The notes under the pieces are model-generated. The model had not been told where the DNA came from, searched no databases, and saw nothing but the letters and a program-made list of their open reading frames with translations. This document shows, in pieces, positions 11,470 to 21,886 of a stretch of 64,000 nt of DNA. This stretch comes from Cocos nucifera (Eukaryota > Streptophyta > Magnoliopsida > Arecales > Arecaceae): assembly GCA_006176705.1 (NCBI GenBank), contig QRFJ01000022.1, positions 2,941,161 through 3,005,160 on the forward strand, given 5' to 3'. A program made the translations under genes and the position numbers. The first letter of the stretch is position 1. Every line of letters starts with the position of its first letter.

Positions 11470-12300
11470 GCCGTTATGAGGCAAGGCTCCTACGAGTTTC
11501 ATCATGTTCTATGTTTAGGCTGGGAACCATTGTATGCAAACTTGGTTGAAAAATTGGGGACTGTATGAGCTTGAAGTTGAGTAATTCGTAAGATGAATTC
11601 TTACCGGTTTTACTGATATTTACTGATTAGTTCTGGGTTAGAAGATTGACACTGACCCATACGGCACTCATAAGAAAATTAAAGGTGGATGAAGATTTAC
11701 CAGAGAAATTTGGGGATCAGGGCGAACTCGGTGATCAACCGCAATTTCCACCGCTCTTTTAAAATTAAAAACTGAGATTTTGCAGCTCGTAAGAATTAGC
11801 TTCCATGGCGTCCAAAGCATTAAGGAATTATAAGTTATGTAGACTGTGGGATGTATGGTATGAATAGACTGGCTATGTCTCTGTAAGACTCCTTCTTTGA
11901 TATTTTAATAGAAAATGCTTGTGTAAAACTCAAGTAGGTAGATGTTAATGATTCCGGCATGTCCCAACTTATTTACGACTGTAACAAGATCTTGGGTGCA
12001 AGGCTATTAGACGCCATTATTATTGCATTAACGGGCAATTTATTCTAGTTTCTACCATTGTCGCTGTAAACAACCGTTCGTAAAGAATGCTCTAAATTGT
12101 TGTTTAGCATGTTATATATTTATGTAAAATTTGAAATTTTGGTGGAAAAGGCGACGGCCGTTCGTTAGCGTTGGGCTTCTCCTTAATGTCCGCTGGCTTA
12201 TTACGTGGTATTTTACGTTGGTCTTTATATAGGATCTGGGGTAGAATTTTCGCCATTGAATAACCTATCGGATGTTCTACATGTTGTAGAATGGATATAT
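11351..12300. other. Intergenic stretch with no recognised gene
   Basis: Contains a broken T-rich tract at 11424-11470 and otherwise unique, mildly AT-rich sequence. No open frame longer than about 60 codons is convincing and no RNA gene is seen. Confidence 0.5.
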
Positions 12301-12989
12301 TAGAGTAGATACAAAAATTAAAATAAAATAATATAAATATATAAGCTTAATTATTTTAAAATAAATTTGTAATATAAAAATTATCATATACTATCACTAA
12401 TAGTAAAATGATATATTATTATAAGCTAATGTGATCATGTTTTAAACTGCGCACGATAAGAAATAAATAGGTGTGGCATGTAAGGGATATTTAAATGCAA
12501 TATAGTGAGATTATTAGTGATTTTCTTTTTAGTAAGTTCATAATCATATAAATGCAGTAGAAATTAATAAATTATTAACGTAATTTATAATAACCAGCAT
12601 AGTATATAGGCAGCATATAATACTAATTGAAAGTATTTTTATTAATATTTGTATACATTAAGTGAATATGATTATTAATAATATCATCAATTTTTGTATT
12701 ATTTTAATAATATTAACGAAAATTTATTTATTTTATGCCATTTAATAAATTAATAAGTTTCTTATTAATGATATTATGTCATTATATTTTGATAGAGAAT
12801 TATAATAATAAGAGCTTTACTTATTATCCAAATAAAGAGCTCTATCAATAAAAGTACTAATATGGGCCAGGTGGTGAAAGGGAGCTTTGCACAAGCAGCA
12901 TCTCTATTTTAGTGTGTATATATAATCTATGTGATATACAGATGTAATTTATTTTTGTTTCTATTTCTTTATAAGATATTACATTCATA

Positions 12990-13360
12990 CTAATCTAGTA
13001 TGGATACAACCAAAAGTATCAGAAAGTAAAACATCATAAAAATTATGGGCATTGTAGATATATCAGTCCAAATCGCATCTTTTAAATGCTCTATCATGAA
13101 TGAGGCTATCCAGTTAGCTGCAATGTTAGCCTCCCCATAGATATGCTTGATAAAAACGACAGCAATCGTTCCTCCAGTAGCACGACAATATTTCTCAAGA
13201 ATGAGTGAGCAGCATCTTCTATATCTTGCATCTGAATCCATCGGATAATCATGGTAGGATCATCCTTAATAATGAGCCGATTTATCGTAAGAATCAACTT
13301 CGCATAGATAATACCAGCCCATGCTGCCTGCAACTTCGCCTCCAAAACTATAACATCCAC
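12990..13360 (-). pseudogene. RNase H-like domain remnant of a retroelement
   Basis: Two overlapping minus-strand frames together give a plant RNase H-like (RVT_3) segment. The upstream part includes EAKLQAAWAGIIYAKLI, then IIKDDPTMIIRWIQ. After a frameshift the second part has the hallmark end IYGEANIAANWIASF, which matches the usual Y-x-E-A-N-x-A-A-D/N-W motif. The catalytic N-terminal part is missing. Such domains occur at the end of plant non-LTR element ORF2 and in related host proteins. The frameshift and truncation mark it as dead. Confidence 0.65.
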
Positions 13361-13505
13361 TAGACAGCTCCCAATTATTCTTCAAACACAATATACCATA
13401 TATTAAAAAAAATAAAATATAATAAATATAAGAATCTAATTCTTTAAAATAAAATGAAATTCTAATAGTATCTGTACCAACATATAGAAAAGTATTATAT
13501 ATATA

Positions 13506-13700
13506 TATATATAGTATTTAAATGCAATGAACTGGTTTTACTAATGGTTGTACATTTTTTTAAAGTAAGATCATCATCTTAAAAATTCAATAAGAATATA
13601 TATATATATATATATATAGTATTTAAATGCAATGAACTGTTTTACTAATGGTTGTACATTTTTTTAAAATAAGATTATCATCTTAAAAATTCAATAAGAA
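13506..13700. repeat. Direct tandem duplication of about 105 bp
   Basis: The segment beginning TAGTATTTAAATGCAATGAA at 13512 and running through a TCATCTTAAAAATTCAATAAGA tract recurs at 13617-13700 with a one-base deletion and a few changes. The copies are separated by (TA)n runs, and a further long (TA)n tract lies at 13915-13945. Slippage or unequal exchange between TA tracts would explain the duplication. Confidence 0.7.
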
Positions 13701-13910
13701 TTAATTAAATATTAGTGTAATTTAATGTATTGCATGGATATGGGCAAAGAAAAATGGTTTCATTTAATATTAGTATATGTTATTAAAATTTCATTGACTT
13801 CTGTATTAATTTAATAGTACTAATGAAAAATTTTTTATTTAATATGGTTTAATAAGCTAATAAATTTTTTATTAATAATATAAAAAAATAAATAAGAGCG
13901 CTAACTCTAT

Positions 13911-13945
<35 letters not shown>

Positions 13946-13951
<6 letters not shown>

Positions 13952-14375
13952 TACATATATGATTTGTTTATCTTTTAACCTATGAACACACCACCAAATT
14001 TCAAGTATGTTATTGGAGGTTGAATTTATCACCATGTGATTCGATTCACTTACCGTTTCACGATAGGTCTGAGCGAATCACTTTGAGGCCTCTCAGCCGG
14101 ATAACCATCTCGCGAGGTTCCTTTGCACCCAAGGGAAAATGGGTCCCACAGCCTAATATTCCACTCGTGATAGCCCCAACGTAAGGAAAGACGACGGTGG
14201 TATGATTATCTTGTAAGAAAATGCTATCGATCAACCATCGGATCATCGATCGGTTCCCTTGTCCGGCATAAAAAATTGCCATTTCACTCAAGCAGCTCAA
14301 TTTTATGGATCTCATCACTTCTCATCTAAACAATCTCGATTAATATTGAGGCAATCTCATTATTCTCGAAAGAAA
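13946..14375. other. Non-coding stretch, unclassified
   Basis: The segment 14050-14320 has a more balanced base composition than its surroundings and an 86-codon minus-strand open frame (14058-14318) that I do not recognise. No supporting domain or splice structure is visible. It may be retroelement debris. Confidence 0.3.
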
Positions 14376-14869
14376 TAATCAGGGTTACAAATAGATCGAA
14401 TCAAATCGGATCGTGAGTCATCTTGATTTAATCCAATTTTTTGATCAAATTTTAATGTTAGATTTAAAATCAATTCAATAGAATATCGAGTTGGATCGGA
14501 TTAGATTTATGGACAAAAATTTTGCTCTAATGAGTTATTGGGTTCGATTGGTTTTATGTATAATCTGATCCTAACTTGAAAAATTTGGATTTAATTCGGG
14601 CATGACCGGATCCAACTTATAAAGCCAATCTACAACATACACAAATATATACACTAAAATATTTGAATTTATAATGAAAATATTTGATGTTATGTTTTCA
14701 AAATTATGTCACATAATTATTAAGACTTTATTTTGAAATTGATCTCTATTCTCAAATAGCAACATACCGTCTCAAGTTTGATTTTTAGGTCTGATGCGAA
14801 AAGGCTTTTGGACCAACATTTAGCCTCAAATCAAGCCCTATTACTTAGTAGATTAGGCTAGGTTGTCAA

Positions 14870-15053
14870 GGAAAATTCTTTCTACATCGCGGGCGGTACA
14901 GCTTTGTGGATACCGCTTATGGTGATTGACTCTCGCGCAGGACCGAAGCATGATATCCAAAAAATTATTTTTTCACTTTGGTCCCGTGCGAGAGTCAATT
15001 ACCATGGACGGTATTTGCGGAGCTATACTGCATGCAGTGTAGAAAGTATTTTT
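14870..15053. mobile_element. Foldback MITE 1 (long inverted arms, probable Mutator type)
   Basis: Arms of about 75 bp are inverted copies. The left arm has CTTTCTACATCGCGGGCGG, then GATTGACTCTCGCGCAGGAC. The right arm read on the minus strand has CTTTCTACACTGCATGCAG, then AATTGACTCTCGCACGGGAC. Flanks TAGGTTGTCAA (14859-14869) and TAGGTTGTTAA (15054-15064) agree at 10 of 11 positions, consistent with a 9-11 bp duplication as for Mutator-like MITEs. A transcript would form a long hairpin. Confidence 0.7.
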
Positions 15054-15110
15054 TAGGTTGTTAATATTCAAGATAAGCCTATGGGTTGGATTTTTTTAAA
15101 TTTTGAAAGA

Positions 15111-15282
15111 AAAAAAATTCTTATTACATTGCATGCGGTGTAGAATGAGTTGCACTCGCACGGTAATTGGTGTATGTATAGGGTCGGAGCATGACGTCCG
15201 AAATTTTTTTTTTTCTTTTGATATCATGCATGCACAAAATAATTTACACCACATACAATGCACAAAATATTTCTCAAGAAAA
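15111..15282. mobile_element. Foldback MITE 2, related to MITE 1
   Basis: The left arm (TTACATTGCATGCGGTGTAG near 15123) pairs with the right arm (minus strand GCATTGTATGTGGTGTAAA, near 15244-15262). The centre GGTCGGAGCATGACGTCC matches the GACCGAAGCATGATATCC centre of MITE 1, so both belong to one family. Arms are more diverged than in MITE 1. Ends are approximate. Confidence 0.55.
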
Positions 15283-15644
15283 AAGTTTTACCTCTGAAAG
15301 TTACATTGCTTTATCTGTATAATAATTTATATATTAAATTATTCAAATAAAATTACAATCAATATTGATGGATCAGGTCAGGTCTCCATGCTCTAAATAG
15401 AGGAGGGATTCAGGTCCAATATTGAGTTCAAGTTGGATTGGGTCAAGTATAAATCCAAATCAACCCATAAAACTAAATAGATTGGATAGGATTTGAATTC
15501 AATAAATCCAAATCCAACCTAAAAAATAAAATGCATCCAATTTTAAAATTCGACCCCATCCCATGGATCATTTATCATGAGCTAGATTAGGTCTAAGTAG
15601 ATTGAGTTGGATTGGATCATAGGTCAACTTGATCAATTTGCGCC

Positions 15645-17209
15645 TATTGGTGTAGAATCTGATTGACGCTGGATGGAGCTGGAGTCAAGAAAGATGAGGT
15701 TGCCGTCGATGACCTGCAAAATAAAATTCTATCCAGAGTCAATGGTGGTGGCTCCGATAGGATCCTCCAATGATTAAGTCAGCTCTTCTGGCCAACAAGA
15801 ATGGAGTGCTCGAAAAAAAGTTCGACAGGATTTTGAGAATGAGAAGAGAGCTTAGAGAAAACATATTTGAAAATTTTTTTTTATAGATGGAGCCTATAGC
15901 AGACTGATAGTGATAGCCGTAACCATCTGATAGTGGGCTGTTTAGAGCCACATGGAGTTTATTACGGAGAGAAGTATCCATTGCTGTGATGTGGCCGTTT
16001 GTTGAGATTTAATAGTCGAAGTTCGGAGAAAGCAAACGTTGATTCGTGAAGAGTTTTGACATACATCAATTCCAAAGGAGTTCGGACTCCTAAAAAAAAT
16101 TGACTGAAGGAGAAATTTGAAAGAAGTTCGACTCCTGGAGGAATCCGACTGAAGGAGAAGTTCGGATTGAGTTCGACTCCTAGAGATATCTGACTAAAAA
16201 AAAAATTTGGAAGAAGTTCGGCTCCTGTAGGAATCTGACTAAAGGAGAAGTCTGAAAGGAGTTCGGCTCCTAGAGAAATTCGACTGAAGGAGAAGTTCAA
16301 ATTGAGTTCGGCTCCTGAAGGCATCTGACTAAAGAAGAAATTTGAAAGGAGTTCGACTCTTGTAGGAATCTGACTGAAGAAGAAGTCTGAAAGGAGTTCG
16401 GCTCTTGGAGGAACCTGATTGAAGGAGAAGTTTTAGCTCTTGTAGGAATCCGACTGAAGGAGAGGTCTAAAAGGGGGTTCGGTTCCTGGAGGAATCCGAC
16501 CGAAGAAGAAGTCTGAAAGAAGTTTGGCTCCTGGAGGCATCTAACTGAAGAAAAAAATCTAGAAGAAGTTTGGCTCCTATAGGAATCCGACTGAAGAAGA
16601 AGTTCAAAAAGAGTTCGGCTCCTAAAGGAATCCGACTGAAGGAGAAGTTTGGAAGGAGTTCGGCTCCTTGAGGGACTTGACTGAAGGAGAAATTCGAAAG
16701 AAGTTCAGCTCCTATAGGCATCCGACTGAAGGAGAGATCTGAAAGAAGTTCGGCTCTTGGAGCAGTTCGACTGAGGAAGAATTTCGAGACAAGTTTGGCT
16801 CCTGTAGACATCCATTTGAAGGAGAGATCCGAAAAAAGTTCGACTCCTGTAGGCATCCATCTGAAGAAGAGATCCGGAAGGAGTTCGGCTCCTGGAGGAG
16901 TCCGACTGAGGAAGAAGTTCGAAAGGAGTTTGACTCCTGGATGAGTCCGACTGAAGGAGAGATTCGAAAGGAGTTCGGCTCCTGGAGGAGTCCGATTGAG
17001 GAAGAAATTCGAAAGGAGTTCGGCTCCTGTAGGCATCCGTCTGAAGGAGAGATCCGAAAGAAGTTTGGCTAAGGTTTAGCCGCTAGAGGAGTTCGGCTGA
17101 GGTCCAATCGCTGGAGGAGAATTTTTGATCGAAGCTCTTCCATGATTATCAGTTGCATTAGGCTAAGCATCAGGCTGGACTTCGATGGGAGTGAGATTTA
17201 TCCCCAACA
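15645..17209 (-). repeat. Element 1, 3' LTR (1565 bp)
   Basis: Matches 20253-21698 in order. The segment 15645-16080 (starting TGGTGTAGAATCTGATTGA) aligns with 20253-20700. The 45 bp array follows, and both end with the block CATTAGGCTAAGCATCAGGC then TTTATCCCCAA. The LTRs differ by many substitutions and by array copy number, which implies an old insertion or separate array turnover. Confidence 0.85.
16070..17075 (-). repeat. 45 bp minisatellite in element 1 3' LTR
   Basis: About 22 tandem units of 45 bp, each with GGAGTTCGGCTCC (inverted GGAG/CTCC around a TTCGG loop) plus a variable GACTGAAGGAGA segment. Because 45 is a multiple of three, minus-strand frames stay open for up to 189 codons (16467-17036) and read as 15-residue repeats of the type GAELLSNFSFSRIPP. 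There is no evidence that this frame is translated. Confidence 0.9.
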
Positions 17210-17289
17210 ATAGTCCCCCCACTTTCGAGTTCAAAATTCAAAGGGAGTACAAAAAAGATGACTGCCGAAGTCCTCTTTCGGACTCTGTA

Positions 17290-18440
17290 CCAATTTAGGT
17301 TGAAGCTCGAGGGAGATCTTATCGCAAGTCGAGGTTGAAGTTGAAGCTCGGGAGAGATCTTATCTCCTATTGAATGGTTAGAGCTTGGGGGAGATCTTAT
17401 CTCCAACCGAGGTTGACGTTGAAGTTGAAGCTCAGGAGAGATCTTGTCTCTAACTGAGGTTGACGTTGAAGCTAAAGCTCAGGAGAGTTCTTGTCTTCAA
17501 CCTTGGTTGACGTTGAAGTTGAAGCTCGGGGGAGATCATATCTTCAGCCGAGGTTGAAGGAGATCTTATCTCCTATAGACGTTGCAGCTCGAGGGAGATC
17601 TTATCTCCAGCCGAGATTGAAGGAGATCTTATCTCCTGTTAATGTAGACGTTGAAGCTTGGAGAAGATCTTATCTCCAGCCGAGGTTGAAGGAGATCTTA
17701 TCTCCTGTTGACTTAGACGTTGAAGCTCGGGGGAGATCTTATCTCCAACTGAGGTTGAAGGAGATCTTATCTCCTATTGATATTGAAGCTCGGAGGAGAT
17801 CTTATCTCTAACCGAGGTTGAAAGAGATCTTATCTCCTGTTGACGTAGACGTTGAAGCTCGGAAGAGATTTTATCTCCAACCGAGATTGAAGGAGATCTT
17901 ATCTCCTATTGGCGTAGACGTAGAAGCTCGGAAGAGATCTTATCTCCAGTCGAGGTTGAAGTAGATCTTATCTCTTATTGACGTAGATGTTGAAGCTCGG
18001 GAGAGATCTTATCTCCAACCGAGGTTGAAGAAGATCTTATCTCCTGTTGGCGTAGACGTAGAAGCTTGGAGGAGATCTTATCTTTAGTTGAGGTTGAAGA
18101 AGATCTTATCTTCTTTTGACGTAGACGTTGAAGCTCAAAAGAGATCTTATCTTCAGTCGAGGTTAAAAGAGATCTTATTTTCTGTTGACGTAGACGTTGA
18201 AGCTCGGAGGAGATCTTATCTCTAGCCGAGGTTGAAGGAGATCTTATCTCCTATTGACGTAGAAGCTCGGGGGAGATCTTATCTCCAGTTGAGATTGAAG
18301 GAGATCTTATCTTCTATTATCGTAGACGTTGAAGCTCGAGGGAGATCTTATCTCTAGCCGAGGTTAAAGGAGATCTTATCTCCTATTGATGTAGACGTTG
18401 AAGTTCGGAGGAGATCTTATCTCCAGTTGAGGTTGAAGGA
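17290..18440. repeat. 69 bp minisatellite inside element 1
   Basis: About 17 units, mostly 69 bp with some shorter variants. Each has two copies of the palindrome GGAGATCTTATCTCC (GGAGAT-CTT-ATCTCC), separated by AGCCGAGGTTGAA on one side and GTTGACGTAGACGTTGAAGC on the other. A plus-strand frame reads as a 23-residue repeat around ARGRSYLQPRLKEILSP (open at 17491-17811), antisense to gag. The array lies between the polypurine tract and the pol remnant. Confidence 0.9.
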
Positions 18441-18564
18441 CTTCAACTTGCTCATGTTAGGATGAGATTCTCCTTCTATTCCTAACATGGCCACTATTGA
18501 TTGCTTCTTTCCTATCATCATATAGTTTTTGCATCGAAAAATAATAATATTAAAATGGAGGAGT

Positions 18565-18740
18565 TTTATTGAAAAAAATTACCGACAGTATATTTTCAGA
18601 TTCTCTGAGTTTCAAGATCGTGGGAGCGTTGTTCCTCCGAGCTTCTTCAAGCATTAAGTTTCAGACCAGACGACCTCTTCTACTTCATACGGGCCTTCCT
18701 AATTTGGGGCAAGCTTTCTTTTGGCTATGAGACTGAAAGA
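18565..18740 (-). pseudogene. 3' end of pol (integrase C-terminus) in element 1
   Basis: On the minus strand, AKRKLAPN, EGPYEVEEVV, KLGGTTLPRS and NSENLKIYCR appear in order, with stop codons where conserved Trp codons (TGG) became TAG or TGA. This is the end of gypsy integrase (usual form KLAPNWEGPY ... LPRxWNxENLKxYY). It is joined almost directly to the gag-side motif IINAISGG near 18760-18785, so the deletion that removed the rest of pol has its junction at about 18735-18760. Confidence 0.7.
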
Positions 18741-18759
18741 CGGTGGCTCGTCGAAGTAC

Positions 18760-20128
18760 TAAGCCCCCCAGAGATAGCGTTGATGATCCCAGAAGGTGGC
18801 CGATCTTCTTGTTGTTCCTCCCTCATTGGTAGTTCTAGCTGTGGTAGCATCCTTGGCTGATCTTCTCTTGCTTCAGACCGGTGTGGAGCATTAAGAGGGG
18901 CGTAGTTGTGAAACCTTCTGCGGGGAGAACTTCTTCGCGCCCTTCCATCGGAGCTTCTTTGACGACGAGCTCGAGGAGGAGTTCGGACTCGCTTGCGCTC
19001 GGAGGGAGTCCGTGAGCATGGCCGAACTTCATTCGACCCTCCATTAGTCGTGGGTTTACTAGACTTGTTTGCTTGTCGCTCTCTTGCGACTCACTCATCT
19101 CTCAATTTGAAAGCTTCTTTCATTCGGACATATCCTTCAACCCGAGCTAGTAGATCGGTAAAGTTTCTAGGATACTTCTTCTCTAAGAAGAATAGCAAAT
19201 CATTTTTCTGAAGGCCTCCCTTGAGTGTGGCCATTGCAACAGACTGATCCAAATTTCGGACCTCCAATGCAGTAGCATTAAACTGGATGACAAAAATTTA
19301 GATAGATTCCTCCTCCTTCTGTTTGATATTCATTAGAAAATCTGAACCATGGTGCGAATGTTGGCTGCTGATAAAGTGAGCCACAAATTTATTGCTCGTC
19401 TGGTCAAAGAAGAAGATCATAGCCTACTTCAATGTCAAGTACCAGTTTCTTGCTGCTTCCTTTAAGGTAGACGAAAAAGCTCGACATAAGATGGCATTTG
19501 GTGTGCCACGGAGTAGCATCATAGTCCGAAAGGCCTCCGGATGATCGATCGAATTAGAGGTTCCATTGTAACTTTCAAACTGGGAGAAGCTCGAATTTTG
19601 ATGGAATAGGCTCTTGCATAATTTGGAAAGAGAAAGAGGGGTCGGTGCGGACGTCATCATGGTGAGCTGAGGCGACGTGGCCAAGCTCCTCAATTTGCCG
19701 ATCCATCCTCCATAGTTTCTAATCGAGGACGTCATCTCGATCGCAGACCTTGGAAAGCTTCTGACTGTAGATAAGAAAGATTTCTTTCGAAGAAGAATCA
19801 CGATCCGAACAAGGATCCTCTACTCTTTATTTTTTTTTCTAGGGGCGACGGGTATGCTAGCCTAAGTGCTCTTTTTTGGAATCAATTTCTGACATTCTGA
19901 TGGTAGATTTTCTGATAGAATCACTGTCGAAGACTGCCGCATGATCTGTACCATCTCGATGAGACCCTGAACTTGCTGCATCAGTAGGTTAAACTACTCC
20001 GAATCTACCATGGCTGTCGGTGGAGGAGGAGGTTGAAGCACCGATGCTGAAGTCGAAACGGGCGTATCTGGCTCGGATCTAATGGCAGAAGTGATAGATC
20101 TTCTGGTAGTCACTTTCTTTGGAGGCAT
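18760..20128 (-). pseudogene. gag of element 1 (degraded)
   Basis: The start ATG at 20128-20126 (minus) gives MPPKKVTTRRSITSAIRSEP, a basic gag N-terminus. It is followed by a Pro-rich stretch and an in-frame stop. The conserved capsid region lies at about 19800-19425: FSQFESYNGTSNSIDHPEAF, then CRAFSSTLKEAARNWYLTL. This matches the retrotransposon gag family (usual YDGTxDPxxHLxxF ... LxxxAxxWYxxL). A basic, charged region at 18835-19100 and the linker IINAISGG end it. Several stops and frameshifts are present. The product would form virus-like particles in the cytoplasm if functional. Confidence 0.8.
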
Positions 20129-20252
20129 TTCTTGGGATTGATGAAGAGAATGGAGATGAACCTTGAAGGAGAAGATTCACAGGGTCGATTGAGCACTCTT
20201 TTAAGAATAAGGATACCTCAAAAATAGAGGTTCCTTCCTCCAGCGTCAACCT

Positions 20253-21698
20253 TGTTGGTGCAGAATCTGGTTGATACCGGATTAAGTTGGAGTCAAGGAA
20301 GACGAGGTCGCCGTCGGTGATCTACAAAATAAAGTTTCATTTAGAGTCAATGATGGTAGCTCCGATAGGATCCTCTGAAGATCAAGTCAGCTCTTCTGAC
20401 CAACAAAAATGGAGTGCTTAGCAAAGAGTTCGGTAGAATTTTGGAAAGAAGAAGAGAGCTTAGAGAAAACATATCTGGAGGATCTCTTTTTATAGATGAA
20501 GCCTGTAGCAGACTAATAGTGATGGCCATAATCATCCGATAGTGGGCCACTCGGGATCACGTGGAGTTTGTTATGGAGAGAGGTATCCATTGCCATGATA
20601 TGGTCGTTTGTTGAAATTTAATAATCAAAATTTGGAGGAAGCAGATGTTGGTTGGTGAAGAGCTTTGACATATATCAATTTCAAAGAAGTTCAGACTCCT
20701 AAAGAAAACTCGACTGAAGGAGGAATCTAAAAAAAATTTGGCTCCTGGAGGAATCCAATTGAAGGAGAAGTTTGAATTGAGTTTGGCTCCTAGAGGCATC
20801 TAACTGAAGGAGAAATTCGAAAGGAGTTTGGCTCCTATAGGAATCTGACTTAAGGAGAAGTTCGGAAGGAATTTAGCTCCTATAAGAATCCAACTGAAGG
20901 AGAAGTCTGGGAGGAGTTCGGCTCCTGTAAGAATTTGACTAAAGGAGAAGTCCGAAAGGGGTTCAGCTCTTGGAGGAATCTGATTGAAGAAGAAGTTCGG
21001 AAGGAGTTTGGCTCTTAGAGGCATCAGACTGAAGAAGAAATTCGAAAGAAGTTCGGCTCCTATAGGAATCCGACTGAAGGAGAAGTATAGAAGGAGTTTG
21101 GCTCCTAAAAAAATTTGATTGAAGGAGAAGTCTGAAAGAAGTACGGCTTCTTAAGAGACTTGACTGAAGAAGAAATTCGAAAGAAGTTTGGCTCCTGTAG
21201 GCACCCAACTGAAGGAGAGATCCGGAAGGAGTTCGGCTCCTGAAGGAGTTCGATCGAGGAAGAAGTCCGGAGGAAGTTCAGCTCCTATAGGCATCTATCT
21301 GAAGGAGAGATCTAGAAGGAGTTCGGCTTCTATAGGCATCCGTCTGAAGGAAAGATCCGAAAGAAGTTCGGCTCCTGAAGGAGTCCGACTGAGGAAGAAG
21401 TTCGGCTCCTGGATGAGTCCGATTGAGGAAGAGATCCGGAAGGAGTTTGGCTCCTGAAGAAGCCCAACTGAGAAAGAAGTCCGAAAGGAGTTCGGCTCCT
21501 ATAGGCATCCATGTGAAGGAAAGATCCGAAAGGAGTTCGGCTCCTGAAAAAGTTTGGCTAAGGTTTGATCGCCGGAGGAGTTCGACTGGGATCTGACTGC
21601 TGGAGGAGAATTTTTGATTGAAGCTCTTTCGTGATTACTAGTTGCATTAGGCTAAGCATCAGGCTGGACTTCGATGAGAGCGGGGTTTATCCCCAATA
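20253..21698 (-). repeat. Element 1, 5' LTR (1446 bp) with 45 bp array at 20690-21560
   Basis: Paired with 15645-17209. About 19 degenerate 45 bp units with GGAGTTCGGCTCC lie at 20690-21560. The promoter would be in this LTR. A TTTTTATAGATG box at 20487-20498 (minus reading CATCTATAAAAAG) is a TATA-box candidate and is conserved in the other LTR near 15880. Confidence 0.85.
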
Positions 21699-21886
21699 GG
21701 ATCCTTATAAATGGTAGGTACAATCCCAAATGTTGTCTCATCTTAAGATAATTTGATTGGCCAAGACTGAAGGTGAGCAAATTTAAACTAGATGCACACA
21801 AGGTTTGAATGAGACTTTAATCAGCTAACCCAAGGCCTGTTGGTGATAGAATCATGTGGTACCATGACATTTAGTTACATTACTAG
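21699..21886. other. Short unique spacer between elements 1 and 2
   Basis: 188 bp of non-repetitive sequence with no gene. Its right edge ACTAG (21882-21886) is both the left target duplication of element 2 and the canonical terminal CTAG-T of the minus-strand Helitron. Confidence 0.6.

Larger units (their letters stand above)
12301..13920. repeat. Duplicated AT-rich repeat flanking an RNase H remnant
   Basis: Two very AT-rich stretches, about 12301-12860 and 13380-13915, share a similar order of motifs. These are an 'aaatgcaat' segment, an 'attagtgtaattta'-like segment, a run of 'ttattaataatat' and an 'aagagc' motif near the right edge (12810 and 13896). They flank the RNase H fragment at 12990-13360. 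The copies could be degenerate LTRs or two insertions of one AT-rich element. The similarity is visual and divergent. Confidence 0.4.
14376..15646. mobile_element. Probable non-autonomous TIR element with GGATC/GGTT-rich ends
   Basis: The left end (AGGGTTACAAATAGATCGAA near 14378) and the reverse complement of the right end (ATAGGCGCAAATTGATCAAG ending near 15645) resemble degraded copies of one terminal motif, roughly TAGGGGTGCAAATxGATC. Both flanks carry repeated GGATTGGATC/GGTTGGATTG strings typical of a plant hAT-like family. No transposase is seen. Two foldback elements lie inside. Ends are approximate and no target duplication was established. Confidence 0.4.
15645..21698 (-). mobile_element. 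Element 1: gag-only Ty3/gypsy LTR retrotransposon, about 6.05 kb
   Basis: Two long direct repeats bound the element: 15645-17209 (3' LTR) and 20253-21698 (5' LTR). Read on the minus strand the LTRs start TGTTGGGGATAA or TATTGGGGATAA and end in ...CACCAACA or ...CACCAATA. A polypurine tract (AAAGTGGGGGGACTAT) abuts the 3' LTR. A leader resembling a primer-binding site (TTGACGCTGGAGGAAGG) follows the 5' LTR. The interior encodes gag and a scrap of the end of pol, with protease, reverse transcriptase, RNase H and most of integrase missing, so it would depend on a partner. No 5 bp target duplication is visible. Both an LTR minisatellite and an internal minisatellite are present. Confidence 0.85.

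Noticed and set aside
14058..14318. 86-codon minus-strand frame
   Set aside because: No motif recognised and no flanking exon-like sequence. It could be chance in a balanced-composition segment.
16070..18440. Regular repeats resembling a CRISPR array
   Set aside because: Units are contiguous and degenerate, without constant repeats alternating with unique spacers. They lie within or next to LTRs of a plant retroelement, and no cas genes exist.
15645..21698. 5 bp target duplication for element 1
   Set aside because: Flanks GCGCC and GGATC do not match. The element may have recombined or lost its original flank.
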